In this document: positions 16,035 through 23,400 of the stretch, piece after piece
How positions within the stretch are numbered: position 1 is the stretch's first letter
Layout of the letters: each line of letters begins with the position of its first letter
Assembly: GCA_031426455.1 (NCBI GenBank)
Contig: JANPLI010000181.1
Location: 1 to 64,000, forward strand
DNA from: JANNMJ01 sp031426455
Lineage (GTDB): Bacteria; Bacteroidota; Bacteroidia; Cytophagales; Hymenobacteraceae
Length of the DNA: 64,000 bases
Direction: 5' to 3'
Program-made: the position numbers and the translations under genes
The notes under the pieces: model-generated
What the model was told of the DNA's origin: nothing
The model's input: only the letters and a program-made list of their open reading frames with translations
Databases searched by the model: none

Positions 16035-17363
16035 ATGGAAAGCACCCTCCAAGCCCCCGCCGCCCCGCGCTTTGCCGCAACGGCCTCCGTGCCCCAGGAC
16101 ACGGCCATTTTTGACCTCATCGCCCGCGAAAAACAGCGCCAGTTGCACGGCCTGGAGCTGATTGCGTCAGAAAATTTCGTCTCGCCCCAGGTAATGGCCG
16201 CGATGGGCTCGGAGTTGACGAACAAGTATGCCGAAGGGCTGCCTGGCAAGCGGTACTACGGTGGCTGCGAAATCGTCGATCAGGTCGAGCAACTCGCCAT
16301 CGACCGCGTGAAGGCGCTCTTTGGCGCGGCCTGGGCCAACGTGCAGCCGCACTCCGGCGCGCAGGCCAACGCCGCCGTGATGCTCGGCATCCTGAACCCC
16401 GGCGATACGATTCTCGGCTTCGACCTCAGCCACGGCGGCCACCTGACGCACGGCTCGCCGGTGAACTTCTCCGGCAAGCTCTATAAGCCGACGTTTTACG
16501 GCGTAGAGCGCGAAACCGGGCTGATCGACTTCGACAAAGTGCTGGAAACCGCCCGCCGCGAACGGCCGAAGCTCATCATCTGCGGGGCCTCCGCCTATTC
16601 GCGCGATTGGGACTACGCCGCGCTACGCCGCGCCGCCGACGAGGTGGGCGCCCTGCTGCTGGCCGATATCTCGCACCCGTCGGGCCTGATTGCGCGCGGG
16701 CTGCTCAACAACCCGCTCGACCATTGCCACATCATCACCACCACCACCCACAAAACCCTGCGCGGGCCGCGCGGCGGGCTGATTATGTTGGGCCAGGACT
16801 TTGAAAACCCAATGGGGCTACGCACGCCCAAAGGCGAGTTGAAAATGATGAGCGCCGTGCTCGACGGCGCCGTGTTCCCCGGTACGCAGGGCGGGCCGCT
16901 CGAACACGTGATCGCCTCGAAAGCCGTGGCGTTCCTGGAGGCCCAGTCCGACGCTTTTCTGACCTACATTCAGCAGGTGAAAATCAACGCCGCCGCAATG
17001 GCAGGCGCCTTCACGGCACTGGGCTACGACCTCATCAGCGGTGGCACCGACAACCACCTGATGCTGATCGACCTACGCTCGAAAGGCCTGACCGGCAAGC
17101 TGGCTGAGAACACGTTGATCAAAGCCGACATCACCATTAACAAGAATATGGTGCCGTTCGATGACAAATCGCCCTTCGTGACGAGCGGGATGCGCGTCGG
17201 CACGCCCGCGCTGACCTCGCGCGGCCTCGGGGAAGCAGAGATGGGCCGCGTCGTCGAACTGATCGACCGCGCCCTGATGAACCATGACAACGAGACGGAA
17301 TTGAAGGCCGTGGGTCGGGAAATCAACGGCTGGATGGCGAACTACCCGCTGTTTGCTTACTGA
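16035..17363 (+). CDS. glyA: Serine hydroxymethyltransferase
   Basis: PLP enzyme interconverting serine and glycine with tetrahydrofolate, the main source of one-carbon units. The 442-residue product has LHGLELIASENFVS, GKRYYGGCEIVD, the aspartate site LLLADISHPSG, and the PLP lysine K240 in TTTTHKTLRGPRGG. About 20 extra N-terminal residues rich in Ala/Pro precede the usual start. The stop codon lies within the first unit of a TGAGTGAC octamer array that fills the gap to tatC. Confidence 0.97.
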   Translation: MESTLQAPAAPRFAATASVPQDTAIFDLIAREKQRQLHGLELIASENFVSPQVMAAMGSELTNKYAEGLPGKRYYGGCEIVDQVEQLAIDRVKALFGAAWANVQPHSGAQANAAVMLGILNPGDTILGFDLSHGGHLTHGSPVNFSGKLYKPTFYGVERETGLIDFDKVLETARRERPKLIICGASAYSRDWDYAALRRAADEVGALLLADISHPSGLIARGLLNNPLDHCHIITTTTHKTLRGPRGGLIMLGQDFENPMGLRTPKGELKMMSAVLDGAVFPGTQGGPLEHVIASKAVAFLEAQSDAFLTYIQQVKINAAAMAGAFTALGYDLISGGTDNHLMLIDLRSKGLTGKLAENTLIKADITINKNMVPFDDKSPFVTSGMRVGTPALTSRGLGEAEMGRVVELIDRALMNHDNETELKAVGREINGWMANYPLFAY

Positions 17364-17490
17364 GTGACTTTTTTGACTGAGTGACTGAGTGACTGAGTGA
17401 CTGAGTGACTGAGTGCGCAGAAAACAGTTATTCAGTCGCTTAGTCCCCAGTAATCACTCAGTCACTCAGTTCCACTCAGTCGCTCAGTCA
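17361..17490. repeat. Octamer array with inverted arms between glyA and tatC
   Basis: Left arm: TGAGTGAC (17361-17368), then five contiguous TGACTGAG units (17374-17413). Right arm: units of the complementary sense (CACTCAGT, TCGCTCAG) between about 17431 and 17490. The two arms can pair into a long imperfect hairpin. The glyA stop codon TGA is the first triplet of the array. There is no U-rich tail, so it is not an obvious terminator. Confidence 0.92.
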
Positions 17491-17694
17491 ACTTAGCGGC
17501 CGGTGCTCGCGTTTGCGGGGCGCCGGCCGTTTTGCTGGGTCTTATTTTCCCTCCTGCTCCGGTTGTTTTTCGACGACGCGGAGCACCGTCGTTACTTTTT
17601 GCCCGTGTTTACCCGTCGTTCTCCCCCCCTGAATGCTCCTCCGCCGCTTGCGGCGCCTGCCCCGGCCCCGGCGCCCGTGGAAGAGGAAGCGCAG

Positions 17695-18483
17695 ATGTCG
17701 TTCGTCGATCACCTGGAGGTGCTGCGCTGGCACGTGATCCGGGCGGCGGCTTCTATCCTGGTCTTTAGCACGGCCGCCTTCTTCGCCAAGGACTTCCTCT
17801 TTCACGACCTGATCCTGGCGCCCTCGCGGCCGGATTTCTGGACCTACCGCAAGCTCTGTCAGCTGGGCGCCGCGCTGCACGCCGACGGCCTCTGCATCCA
17901 GAAACTGGCCTTCGTGATTCAGAGCCGCGAGATGAGCGGGCAGCTTTCGATGCACTTCTCGGCCGCCTTCACGGCCGGGCTGGCGTTGGCCTTCCCGTAC
18001 ACGTTCTGGGAAATCTGGCGCTTCGTGGCGCCGGGCCTGAGCGAACGCGAGCGGCGCAACTCGCGCGGGGCGGTGTTTTTCGTGGCGATCCTGTTCGCGA
18101 TAGGGTTGCTGTTCGGTTACTACATCGCCGCGCCGATGTCGATCAACTTTTTGTCGTCCTACCAGGTCGATGAAAGCATTCAGAATCAGATCGACATCCA
18201 GAGCTACGTCTCCACGCTCACCACCATGACCCTGTCGTGCGCCTTCGTATTCGAACTGCCGGTGGTGGTCTTTTTCCTGGCGAAAGCGGGCCTTGTGAAC
18301 GCCGCCCTGATGCGTCAGTACCGCCGCCACGCCGTGGTGGTGATTCTGATTCTGGCGGCCGTCATCACCCCGCCGGATGTCTCGGCGCAGATCATCGTCA
18401 CGCTGCCAATTCTGCTGCTCTACGAAGGCAGCATCTGGATTGCGCGGGCCGTGGGCAAAGCCGATGCGCTGAATGCCGCTTAA
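17695..18483 (+). CDS. tatC: Sec-independent protein translocase TatC
   Basis: Core inner-membrane receptor of the twin-arginine pathway, which binds RR signal peptides. From the ATG at 17695 the product is 262 residues, close to the E. coli length. It begins MSFVDHLEVLRWHVIRA (the TatC HLxELRxR region) and contains FPYTFWEIWRFVAPGLSERE, a hallmark motif, and six hydrophobic segments. The family glutamate of the second cytoplasmic region is present (FWEIWRF). A GAGGAAG run sits a few bases before this ATG. The frame is open further upstream (Pro/Ala-rich), so a longer start such as GTG 17605 cannot be excluded. TACTTTTTG at 17592-17600 is a possible promoter. No tatA is adjacent. Confidence 0.93.
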   Translation: MSFVDHLEVLRWHVIRAAASILVFSTAAFFAKDFLFHDLILAPSRPDFWTYRKLCQLGAALHADGLCIQKLAFVIQSREMSGQLSMHFSAAFTAGLALAFPYTFWEIWRFVAPGLSERERRNSRGAVFFVAILFAIGLLFGYYIAAPMSINFLSSYQVDESIQNQIDIQSYVSTLTTMTLSCAFVFELPVVVFFLAKAGLVNAALMRQYRRHAVVVILILAAVITPPDVSAQIIVTLPILLLYEGSIWIARAVGKADALNAA

Positions 18484-18497
18484 AGGCTGAAAGCGCG

Positions 18498-19517
18498 CTA
18501 CGGCTGTCGGCTGCCCGCCGTATTCGCCGCATCGGCGGGCCGCACCAGCTTGGTCAGGTTCACGATCAGCAGCACGGCGCCCGCCGCCGAACCGGGCACG
18601 TAGAACAACAGCAAACCGAACCACGAGTCGCTGGAAGTGTGCTCGAAGAGCTTGAACAGCACGTACGTGACCGTGATGTAGGCATAAAGTGCCCCCAGCA
18701 GCAGGAAGAAGTACGACCCCGTGCGGCGCGCGTACCACGTCAGCCCCGCGCACAGGCCCAACTCCAGCACCGCTGCCAAAGCCGACGGCAGGGAGGGCGC
18801 CGGTACTTCAAAAAGCGCCGCCAGCAGCGCCGGTAGTGCCACGTTGGCGCCCAGCGAGAGGTACGTGTACGCAAAGTGTGGTTTGCGGCGCTGAAAGTCG
18901 GCGTACAGGCCCGCGCCCAGCAAGGCCGCGCCCAGCCCAATAGCGCCCCAGGTGAGCGCGGCCGTGGCGAAAAACTCGAACCGCAGCACGCTCATCGGCG
19001 TCACTGAAACCCCCACCCACGCCGCCAGGGTGGTGAGCGCCAGCGCGAGCACGCCCCGGTGGTCGAAACGGTAAGCCACGCCCAGCAGTGCCACGGCCGG
19101 CACCAGCGTAGCCAGCCCGTAGTGGCGCCCAAACACGCCATACTGGTACTGCACGTAGCCCAGCAGCACCAGTGCGCTGAGGCTGCCCAGGAGCAGGATA
19201 TAATCGGCCGGCACGTCGGGGGGCGTCACGGCGCCCCAGGTGAAAGGCTTTCGGCGGCGAATGGCGTAGCCGAAACAGGCCGCCACCACCACCGTCAGCA
19301 GCGCCACCACCACGCCGTGGCCCAGCGAATCGAGGTTCTCGTAGATCAGCACCCCCACCCCGCCCGTGAACGTGACGATGCCCAGGTAAAGCGCCGCCCG
19401 CAGCTCCCAGTGCAGCGAAAAGGGCCGTGCGGCTTCATCGGCCGCAAGGCGCGCGGCTTGTTCGGGCGATACCAGACGGCGGGCCAGCAAGTCGGCCAGG
19501 AGGGTGGGGAGCAGCAT
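18498..19517 (-). CDS. DUF2157 multi-pass membrane protein
   Basis: About 339 residues with a short soluble N-terminus (LADLLARRLVSPEQAARLAA, typical of DUF2157) followed by about 9-10 hydrophobic segments. The first is LGIVTFTGGVGVLIYENL, with the family's I-Y-E-N turn. Function unknown; members are inner-membrane proteins without an identified substrate. The start at 19517 is chosen because the upstream codons overlap the deoC promoter region and do not look family-like. It is convergent with tatC (14 bases apart) and divergent from deoC. Confidence 0.82.
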   Translation of the reverse strand: MLLPTLLADLLARRLVSPEQAARLAADEAARPFSLHWELRAALYLGIVTFTGGVGVLIYENLDSLGHGVVVALLTVVVAACFGYAIRRRKPFTWGAVTPPDVPADYILLLGSLSALVLLGYVQYQYGVFGRHYGLATLVPAVALLGVAYRFDHRGVLALALTTLAAWVGVSVTPMSVLRFEFFATAALTWGAIGLGAALLGAGLYADFQRRKPHFAYTYLSLGANVALPALLAALFEVPAPSLPSALAAVLELGLCAGLTWYARRTGSYFFLLLGALYAYITVTYVLFKLFEHTSSDSWFGLLLFYVPGSAAGAVLLIVNLTKLVRPADAANTAGSRQP

Positions 19518-19615
19518 CACCGGGCGGGTAAAGGCGCGTTCCGGGGTGGTTCGCGCGGGCAAAGGAAAGCCGGGGCGCGCATTTGCCGCCCGGGCGGTAC
19601 GCTTCAGCCCCGGCG

Positions 19616-19623
19616 TACTTTTG
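19616..19623 (+). promoter_or_regulatory. Putative -7 element of the deoC operon
   Basis: TACTTTTG matches TAnnTTTG exactly. A transcript starting a few bases later would give a leader of about 40 bases to the proposed TTG start of deoC. Confidence 0.5.
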
Positions 19624-19667
19624 CGTTGGGCCTGCGGCAACTCCGCCGGGGTCAGCTGTCGCCGTCC

Positions 19668-20360
19668 TTGTCACCGACCGTTTTCGACCACACGCTGCTG
19701 CGCCCCGACGCCACCCGCGCCGCTATTCGGGCGCTGTGCGCCGAGGCTGGCGCGTATGGTTTCGCTACGGCCTGCATTCCGCCGTTTTTCGTGCCGGATG
19801 CCGTCGATATCCTGGCCGGCTCCGAAACGGGCGTTTGCACCGTGGTGGGCTTCCCGCTGGGCTATGTGGTGCCCACGTTCAAAGCACTGGAGGCCGAGCG
19901 TGCTGTTCAGGACGGTGCCCGCGAGGTGGATATGGTGCTGAACATCGCGGCCTTTAAAAGCGGCGAGCTGGCACTGTGTGCCGATGAAATCGGCGCCATC
20001 GCCGAAATCTGCCACGACGCGCGGGCCATCCTGAAAGTGATCATCGAAACGGCCCTGCTGACGCCTGACGAGCTGGAAAGCGCCGCCCGACTAGCCGCGC
20101 AGGCCGGCGCCGATTTCCTGAAAACCTCCACCGGCTTTGCCGCGCGCGGCGCCAGTCTGGACGATATACACCGTCTGCGGGCTGTGCTGCCGGCGGGTGT
20201 CCGGATCAAAGCGGCGGGTGGCATCCGGACCCGCGCGCAGGCTGAAGCCCTGCTGGCCGCCGGCGCCGACCGCTTGGGCTGCTCGGCGAGCGTCAGCATT
20301 ATTACTTCGGCCGAAACTCCACCCTTATCGTCTGACAATGATGCACCTGCCCCTTACTGA
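19668..20360 (+). CDS. deoC: Deoxyribose-phosphate aldolase
   Basis: Class I aldolase splitting deoxyribose 5-phosphate in deoxynucleoside catabolism. Family motifs: VFDHTLLRPDAT, VVGFPLGYVVPTFKALEAE, the catalytic region AREVDMVLNIAAFKSG, ILKVIIETALL, the Schiff-base lysine in ADFLKTSTGF, and RIKAAGGIRTRAQA. No ATG lies in a sensible place. A TTG at 19668 gives 230 residues, matching the shorter bacterial form; a TTG at 19626 is the alternative. The long upstream frame is antisense to the DUF2157 gene and is not coding. The end overlaps the next gene by 23 bases, implying coupling. Confidence 0.9.
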   Translation: MSPTVFDHTLLRPDATRAAIRALCAEAGAYGFATACIPPFFVPDAVDILAGSETGVCTVVGFPLGYVVPTFKALEAERAVQDGAREVDMVLNIAAFKSGELALCADEIGAIAEICHDARAILKVIIETALLTPDELESAARLAAQAGADFLKTSTGFAARGASLDDIHRLRAVLPAGVRIKAAGGIRTRAQAEALLAAGADRLGCSASVSIITSAETPPLSSDNDAPAPY

Positions 20361-20895
20361 CTTGCTGCTTACCTCGCCCCGTACGCTGGTGCTGGTGGCC
20401 GTGCTGGGTTTACTGGCCGGTTGTGGCGCGGCCAAGCCGCCACCCGCCGATACCACCCGCGCCACGACTTCGACCGCCGGCCCGGACCCGCTGCTGGCCG
20501 ATGTGGCGCGTTTCCGGCCCGCCGCCGGTTTTGGCACCGTGGTGGTGCCCGACGAAGATGCGGCGGTAACGTCTAAAACTACCCCCCGCGACGTCACGGT
20601 GCGCGCCACGGCCCAACTCGATGCCTGGGCCGAAGCCAACCGGACGATCAAATCGACGCCCGGCTTCCGGATTCTGGCTTATACCGGTCCTTCGCGCGAC
20701 GAGGCGATGAAAATCCGCACCGCCGTCATCCGCCGGGCACCCGACGAGAAGGATTATCTGCAGTTCGAGCAGCCCACGTTTCGGCTTAAAATCGGCGATT
20801 ACTTCACGCGCCTCGAAGCCGAAGCCGCTCTGGCCCGCTTCCGCGACGTGATGCCCCGCGCCCTGATCGTGGCCGAGCTGGTCAGCGTGCGGTGA
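20338..20895 (+). CDS. SPOR-like domain lipoprotein
   Basis: 185 residues with a lipoprotein signal (VLGLLAGC, Cys near position 27), a Pro/Thr-rich linker and a C-terminal module resembling a SPOR fold: GFRILAYTGPSRDEAMKIR, then YFTRLEAEAALARFRDVMP. SPOR domains bind denuded peptidoglycan at division sites. The start is inside deoC (23-base overlap), so the two are translationally linked. A near-identical order (SPOR lipoprotein then M20 peptidase) is familiar from other Bacteroidota, but the shared function is not known. Confidence 0.78.
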   Translation: MMHLPLTDLLLTSPRTLVLVAVLGLLAGCGAAKPPPADTTRATTSTAGPDPLLADVARFRPAAGFGTVVVPDEDAAVTSKTTPRDVTVRATAQLDAWAEANRTIKSTPGFRILAYTGPSRDEAMKIRTAVIRRAPDEKDYLQFEQPTFRLKIGDYFTRLEAEAALARFRDVMPRALIVAELVSVR

Positions 20896-20901
20896 GATTT
20901 T

Positions 20902-20978
20902 GTTTTTGGCTTATAGTTTTTGGTTTTTGGTTGACTCTGTTGAAGGCAACGAGCAACAAACAACGAACAACAAGCAAC
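20902..20978. repeat. Eleven phased heptamers arranged as an inverted element
   Basis: Contiguous 7-base units: GTTTTTG, GCTTATA, GTTTTTG, GTTTTTG, GTTGACT, CTGTTGA, AGGCAAC, GAGCAAC, AAACAAC, GAACAAC, AAGCAAC. The first half is the complement-type of the second half (GTTNNNN against NNNNAAC), so the element is palindromic in character while keeping strict 7-base phase throughout. It fills the gap between the lipoprotein stop and the GTG start of the M20 peptidase and differs visibly in AT content from its surroundings. Confidence 0.93.
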
Positions 20979-20981
20979 TCC

Positions 20982-22172
20982 GTGCTTTCCCCCACCCGTA
21001 TCCAGTCCCTGGCCCGCGCCGCTGCCGCCCACGTCGTGGGGTTGCGCCGCCACCTGCATGCCCATCCAGAGTTGTCGTTTCAGGAACATCAGACCGCCGT
21101 TTTCGTGGAAACCGAGCTGCGGCGGCTAGGGCTGGCACCGGTGCGGATGGCTACTACGGGCGTCGTAGCGCTGATTGAGGGCCGCAATCCCGGCCGGCGC
21201 ACGGTAGCGCTGCGGGCTGATATGGACGCGCTGCCGATTCAGGAAACCAACGTCGTACCCTATCGCTCAACGGCGCCCGGCGTGATGCACGCCTGCGGCC
21301 ACGACGTGCACACGGCCTCGCTGCTGGGCGCGGCGGCGTTGTTGACGCAGTTGCGTGACGAATTCGAGGGCACTGTGAAACTGATTTTTCAGCCCGGCGA
21401 GGAAGTCATTCCCGGCGGGGCGTCGCTGCTGATTCAGGAGGGTGTTCTGCTGAACCCCGCCCCGGCCACGGTACTTGGGCAGCACGTTTTTCCGAAGCTG
21501 CCAGCCGGGCAGGTGGGCATCCGCAGCGGGCGCTATATGGCTTCGGCCGACGAAATTTATCTGACCGTGCGCGGCAAGGGCGGCCACGGCGCAATGCCGG
21601 AGCAAAACCTCGACCCGGTGCTGGTCAGCGCGCATTTGTTGGTGGCCTTGCAGCAGATCGTGAGCCGGCGGGCTAATCCGAAGTTGCCGACGGTGCTATC
21701 GTTCGGCAAGGTCATCGCGCAGGGCGCCACCAACGTCATCCCGGAGTCCGTTTATCTGGAAGGCACCTTCCGCACCCTCGACGAAGCGTGGCGCGACGAA
21801 GCGCACGGCCTAATCCGACAGTTGGTGGAGGGCCTGGCGGCGTCGATGGGCGCCACGGCCGAACTGGAAATCCGGCGCGGCTATCCGTGCCTCGACAACG
21901 ACCCGCTCGTCACGGCACGCATCCGGGCGGCAGCGGAAGCCTACGTCGGCCCGGCCAACGTCATCGAGCTGGACCAGTGGCTCGCAGCCGAAGACTTCGC
22001 TTACTACTCGCAGGCCGCGCCCGCGTGCTTCTGGCGCCTGGGCACCCGCTCACCGGACGGAGCGCGGGGCACGTCGTCGGTCCACACCCCTACGTTCGAT
22101 ATCGATGAAACGGCCCTCGAAACCGGCGCTGGCCTGCTGACCTGGCTGGCGGTGCAGGAACTGGCGGCCTGA
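20982..22172 (+). CDS. M20 family amidohydrolase / metallopeptidase
   Basis: A 396-residue di-zinc amidohydrolase of the aminoacylase/hippurate hydrolase type. It opens with LRRHLHAHPELSFQEHQTA; metal ligands are visible in HACGHDVHTAS and FQPGEEVIPGGA, and the dimerisation lid follows around GKGGHGAMPEQNLDPV. A late histidine lies in TSSVHTPTFDID. It probably hydrolyses N-acyl or peptide amides; the substrate is unknown. The GTG at 20982 is taken as start because the open frame upstream of it is translated heptamer repeat. Confidence 0.9.
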   Translation: MLSPTRIQSLARAAAAHVVGLRRHLHAHPELSFQEHQTAVFVETELRRLGLAPVRMATTGVVALIEGRNPGRRTVALRADMDALPIQETNVVPYRSTAPGVMHACGHDVHTASLLGAAALLTQLRDEFEGTVKLIFQPGEEVIPGGASLLIQEGVLLNPAPATVLGQHVFPKLPAGQVGIRSGRYMASADEIYLTVRGKGGHGAMPEQNLDPVLVSAHLLVALQQIVSRRANPKLPTVLSFGKVIAQGATNVIPESVYLEGTFRTLDEAWRDEAHGLIRQLVEGLAASMGATAELEIRRGYPCLDNDPLVTARIRAAAEAYVGPANVIELDQWLAAEDFAYYSQAAPACFWRLGTRSPDGARGTSSVHTPTFDIDETALETGAGLLTWLAVQELAA

Positions 22173-22204
22173 ATGGGCGAACGGCCCAGACGGCGCCAGC
22201 GCGT

Positions 22205-23275
22205 TCAGGCCGCGGCTTCGCGCAGCCACCGCGTCAGGAGCGGCGCCGTGACCTGAAGACAGTACTGCTGCTCGACGCGGCGGCGACCGGCGGCGCCGAG
22301 CTTCTGGCGCAGCCCATTGGCGTCGGCGTGCAGCAGCCGCAGGGCGTTGAGCCACTCGTCCTGGGTTTCAGCCAGAAAACCGTTCAGGTGCGGGCTGACG
22401 ATCTGATCGTTGACGCCCACTGGCGACGCGATCACGGGGCGGGCGGTGGCCATATTCTGAATCAGTTTGAAGCCGCATTTGCCGCGTTCCCAGGGCGAAT
22501 CCTGTAGCGGCATAATGCCCACGTCGAAGCGCAGCATCTCGGCTACTTCGGTGGCTTCGGTCCAGGGACGCAGCTCAATAGGGACATCGGGTAAATCCAA
22601 CTGGCCCGATCCAACCGTCACGAGCCGGGCATCGGCTTCGCGGCAGAACTGCGCCAGCGCGGGCTGAATGGTGCGCAGGCCCTGGTCGGAGCGCGGCGAG
22701 CCGATCCAGCCCACCGTGAACGGCGCGTTGTGCGGCTGCGGCGTGAGCGGGTATTTTTCGAGGTCGATCACTGTCGGTAGCTGCTCGATGCGGCGGGCAC
22801 CCGCCTGCCGGGCGCGGGCGGCGATGTAGTCGTTGCCGGCCACCACCAGCGCCGCGTCGCGCATCACGCGCTCGATCTTGCCGCCCAGCGCCGTGCGCAC
22901 GGTCCCGGACGGGTGCAGCTCGTAGCGGTGGAACCAGGCATCGTCGTAATCGACGACGTAGCGCGGGGCCAGCTTCAGCAGGGCACTTTCCAGCGGGCCA
23001 GGCAGCCATGGGAAGGCTTCCATCTGCACCCAGAGCAGGTCGTACTTCCGGCGGGCACTCACCAGCGCGGCCACCCGGCGGGCGTAGGCGCGGACGGTGT
23101 CGAAGTGGCCAGTAGCACCGGGCCGGTTGTAAATTTTGTTGATGTAGCCGTCGCCGAGGAGCGGCGCCACGGTCACCTCAATGCCGTGCTGGGTCAGGTA
23201 CGGGAAATACTGATGAAACCGGTAGCGCGACGAAGCGGCCAGTGCCGAATAGCGGGTCAGGACGAGAACTTTCAT
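22205..23275 (-). CDS. Glycosyltransferase, GT-B fold
   Basis: A 356-residue predicted glycosyltransferase. The N-terminal domain starts MKVLVLTRYSALAASSRYRF. The C-terminal domain has VGWIGSPRSDQGLRTI, MLRFDVGIMPLQDSPWERGK and the donor-site region FKLIQNMATARPVIASPVG. The conserved glutamate of classical GT4 enzymes is replaced in this region by GKCGFKLIQ, as in many GT-B transferases acting on lipopolysaccharide. The ATG at 23275 follows a GACCTTTGCGGC promoter-like string. It is convergent with the M20 peptidase and divergent from the amylase. Confidence 0.85.
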   Translation of the reverse strand: MKVLVLTRYSALAASSRYRFHQYFPYLTQHGIEVTVAPLLGDGYINKIYNRPGATGHFDTVRAYARRVAALVSARRKYDLLWVQMEAFPWLPGPLESALLKLAPRYVVDYDDAWFHRYELHPSGTVRTALGGKIERVMRDAALVVAGNDYIAARARQAGARRIEQLPTVIDLEKYPLTPQPHNAPFTVGWIGSPRSDQGLRTIQPALAQFCREADARLVTVGSGQLDLPDVPIELRPWTEATEVAEMLRFDVGIMPLQDSPWERGKCGFKLIQNMATARPVIASPVGVNDQIVSPHLNGFLAETQDEWLNALRLLHADANGLRQKLGAAGRRRVEQQYCLQVTAPLLTRWLREAAA

Positions 23276-23284
23276 GGGCAGCCG

Positions 23285-23292
23285 CAAAGGTC
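23285..23292 (-). promoter_or_regulatory. Putative -7 element of the second glycosyltransferase
   Basis: GACCTTTG on the minus strand, nine bases before the ATG at 23275. Same string and spacing class as at 5767 and 61861. Confidence 0.4.
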
Positions 23293-23350
23293 GGGCGGGC
23301 GCGGCCTACATTTCGGGGGCCGTCCTGGCTCCACCACCCGCGCCAGGCCT

Positions 23351-23358
23351 TAACTTGC
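23351..23358 (+). promoter_or_regulatory. Putative -7 element of the GH13 gene
   Basis: TAACTTGC precedes the amylase ATG by 42 bases. It is a weak match to TAnnTTTG; related TAACTT elements precede uvrC and gatA. Confidence 0.3.
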
Positions 23359-23400
23359 GACCAATTCCGGCTTTTTGCCTTTTTCACTATTTCGTTACTG

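Noticed and set aside
17361..17490. Octamer array after glyA considered as a CRISPR array
   Set aside because: The units are 8 bases long and contiguous, without spacers, and no cas gene is in the window.
19059..19667. Upstream half of the 433-codon frame that contains deoC
   Set aside because: This part lies antisense to the DUF2157 gene and shows no domain. The deoC family sequence starts only near 19670.
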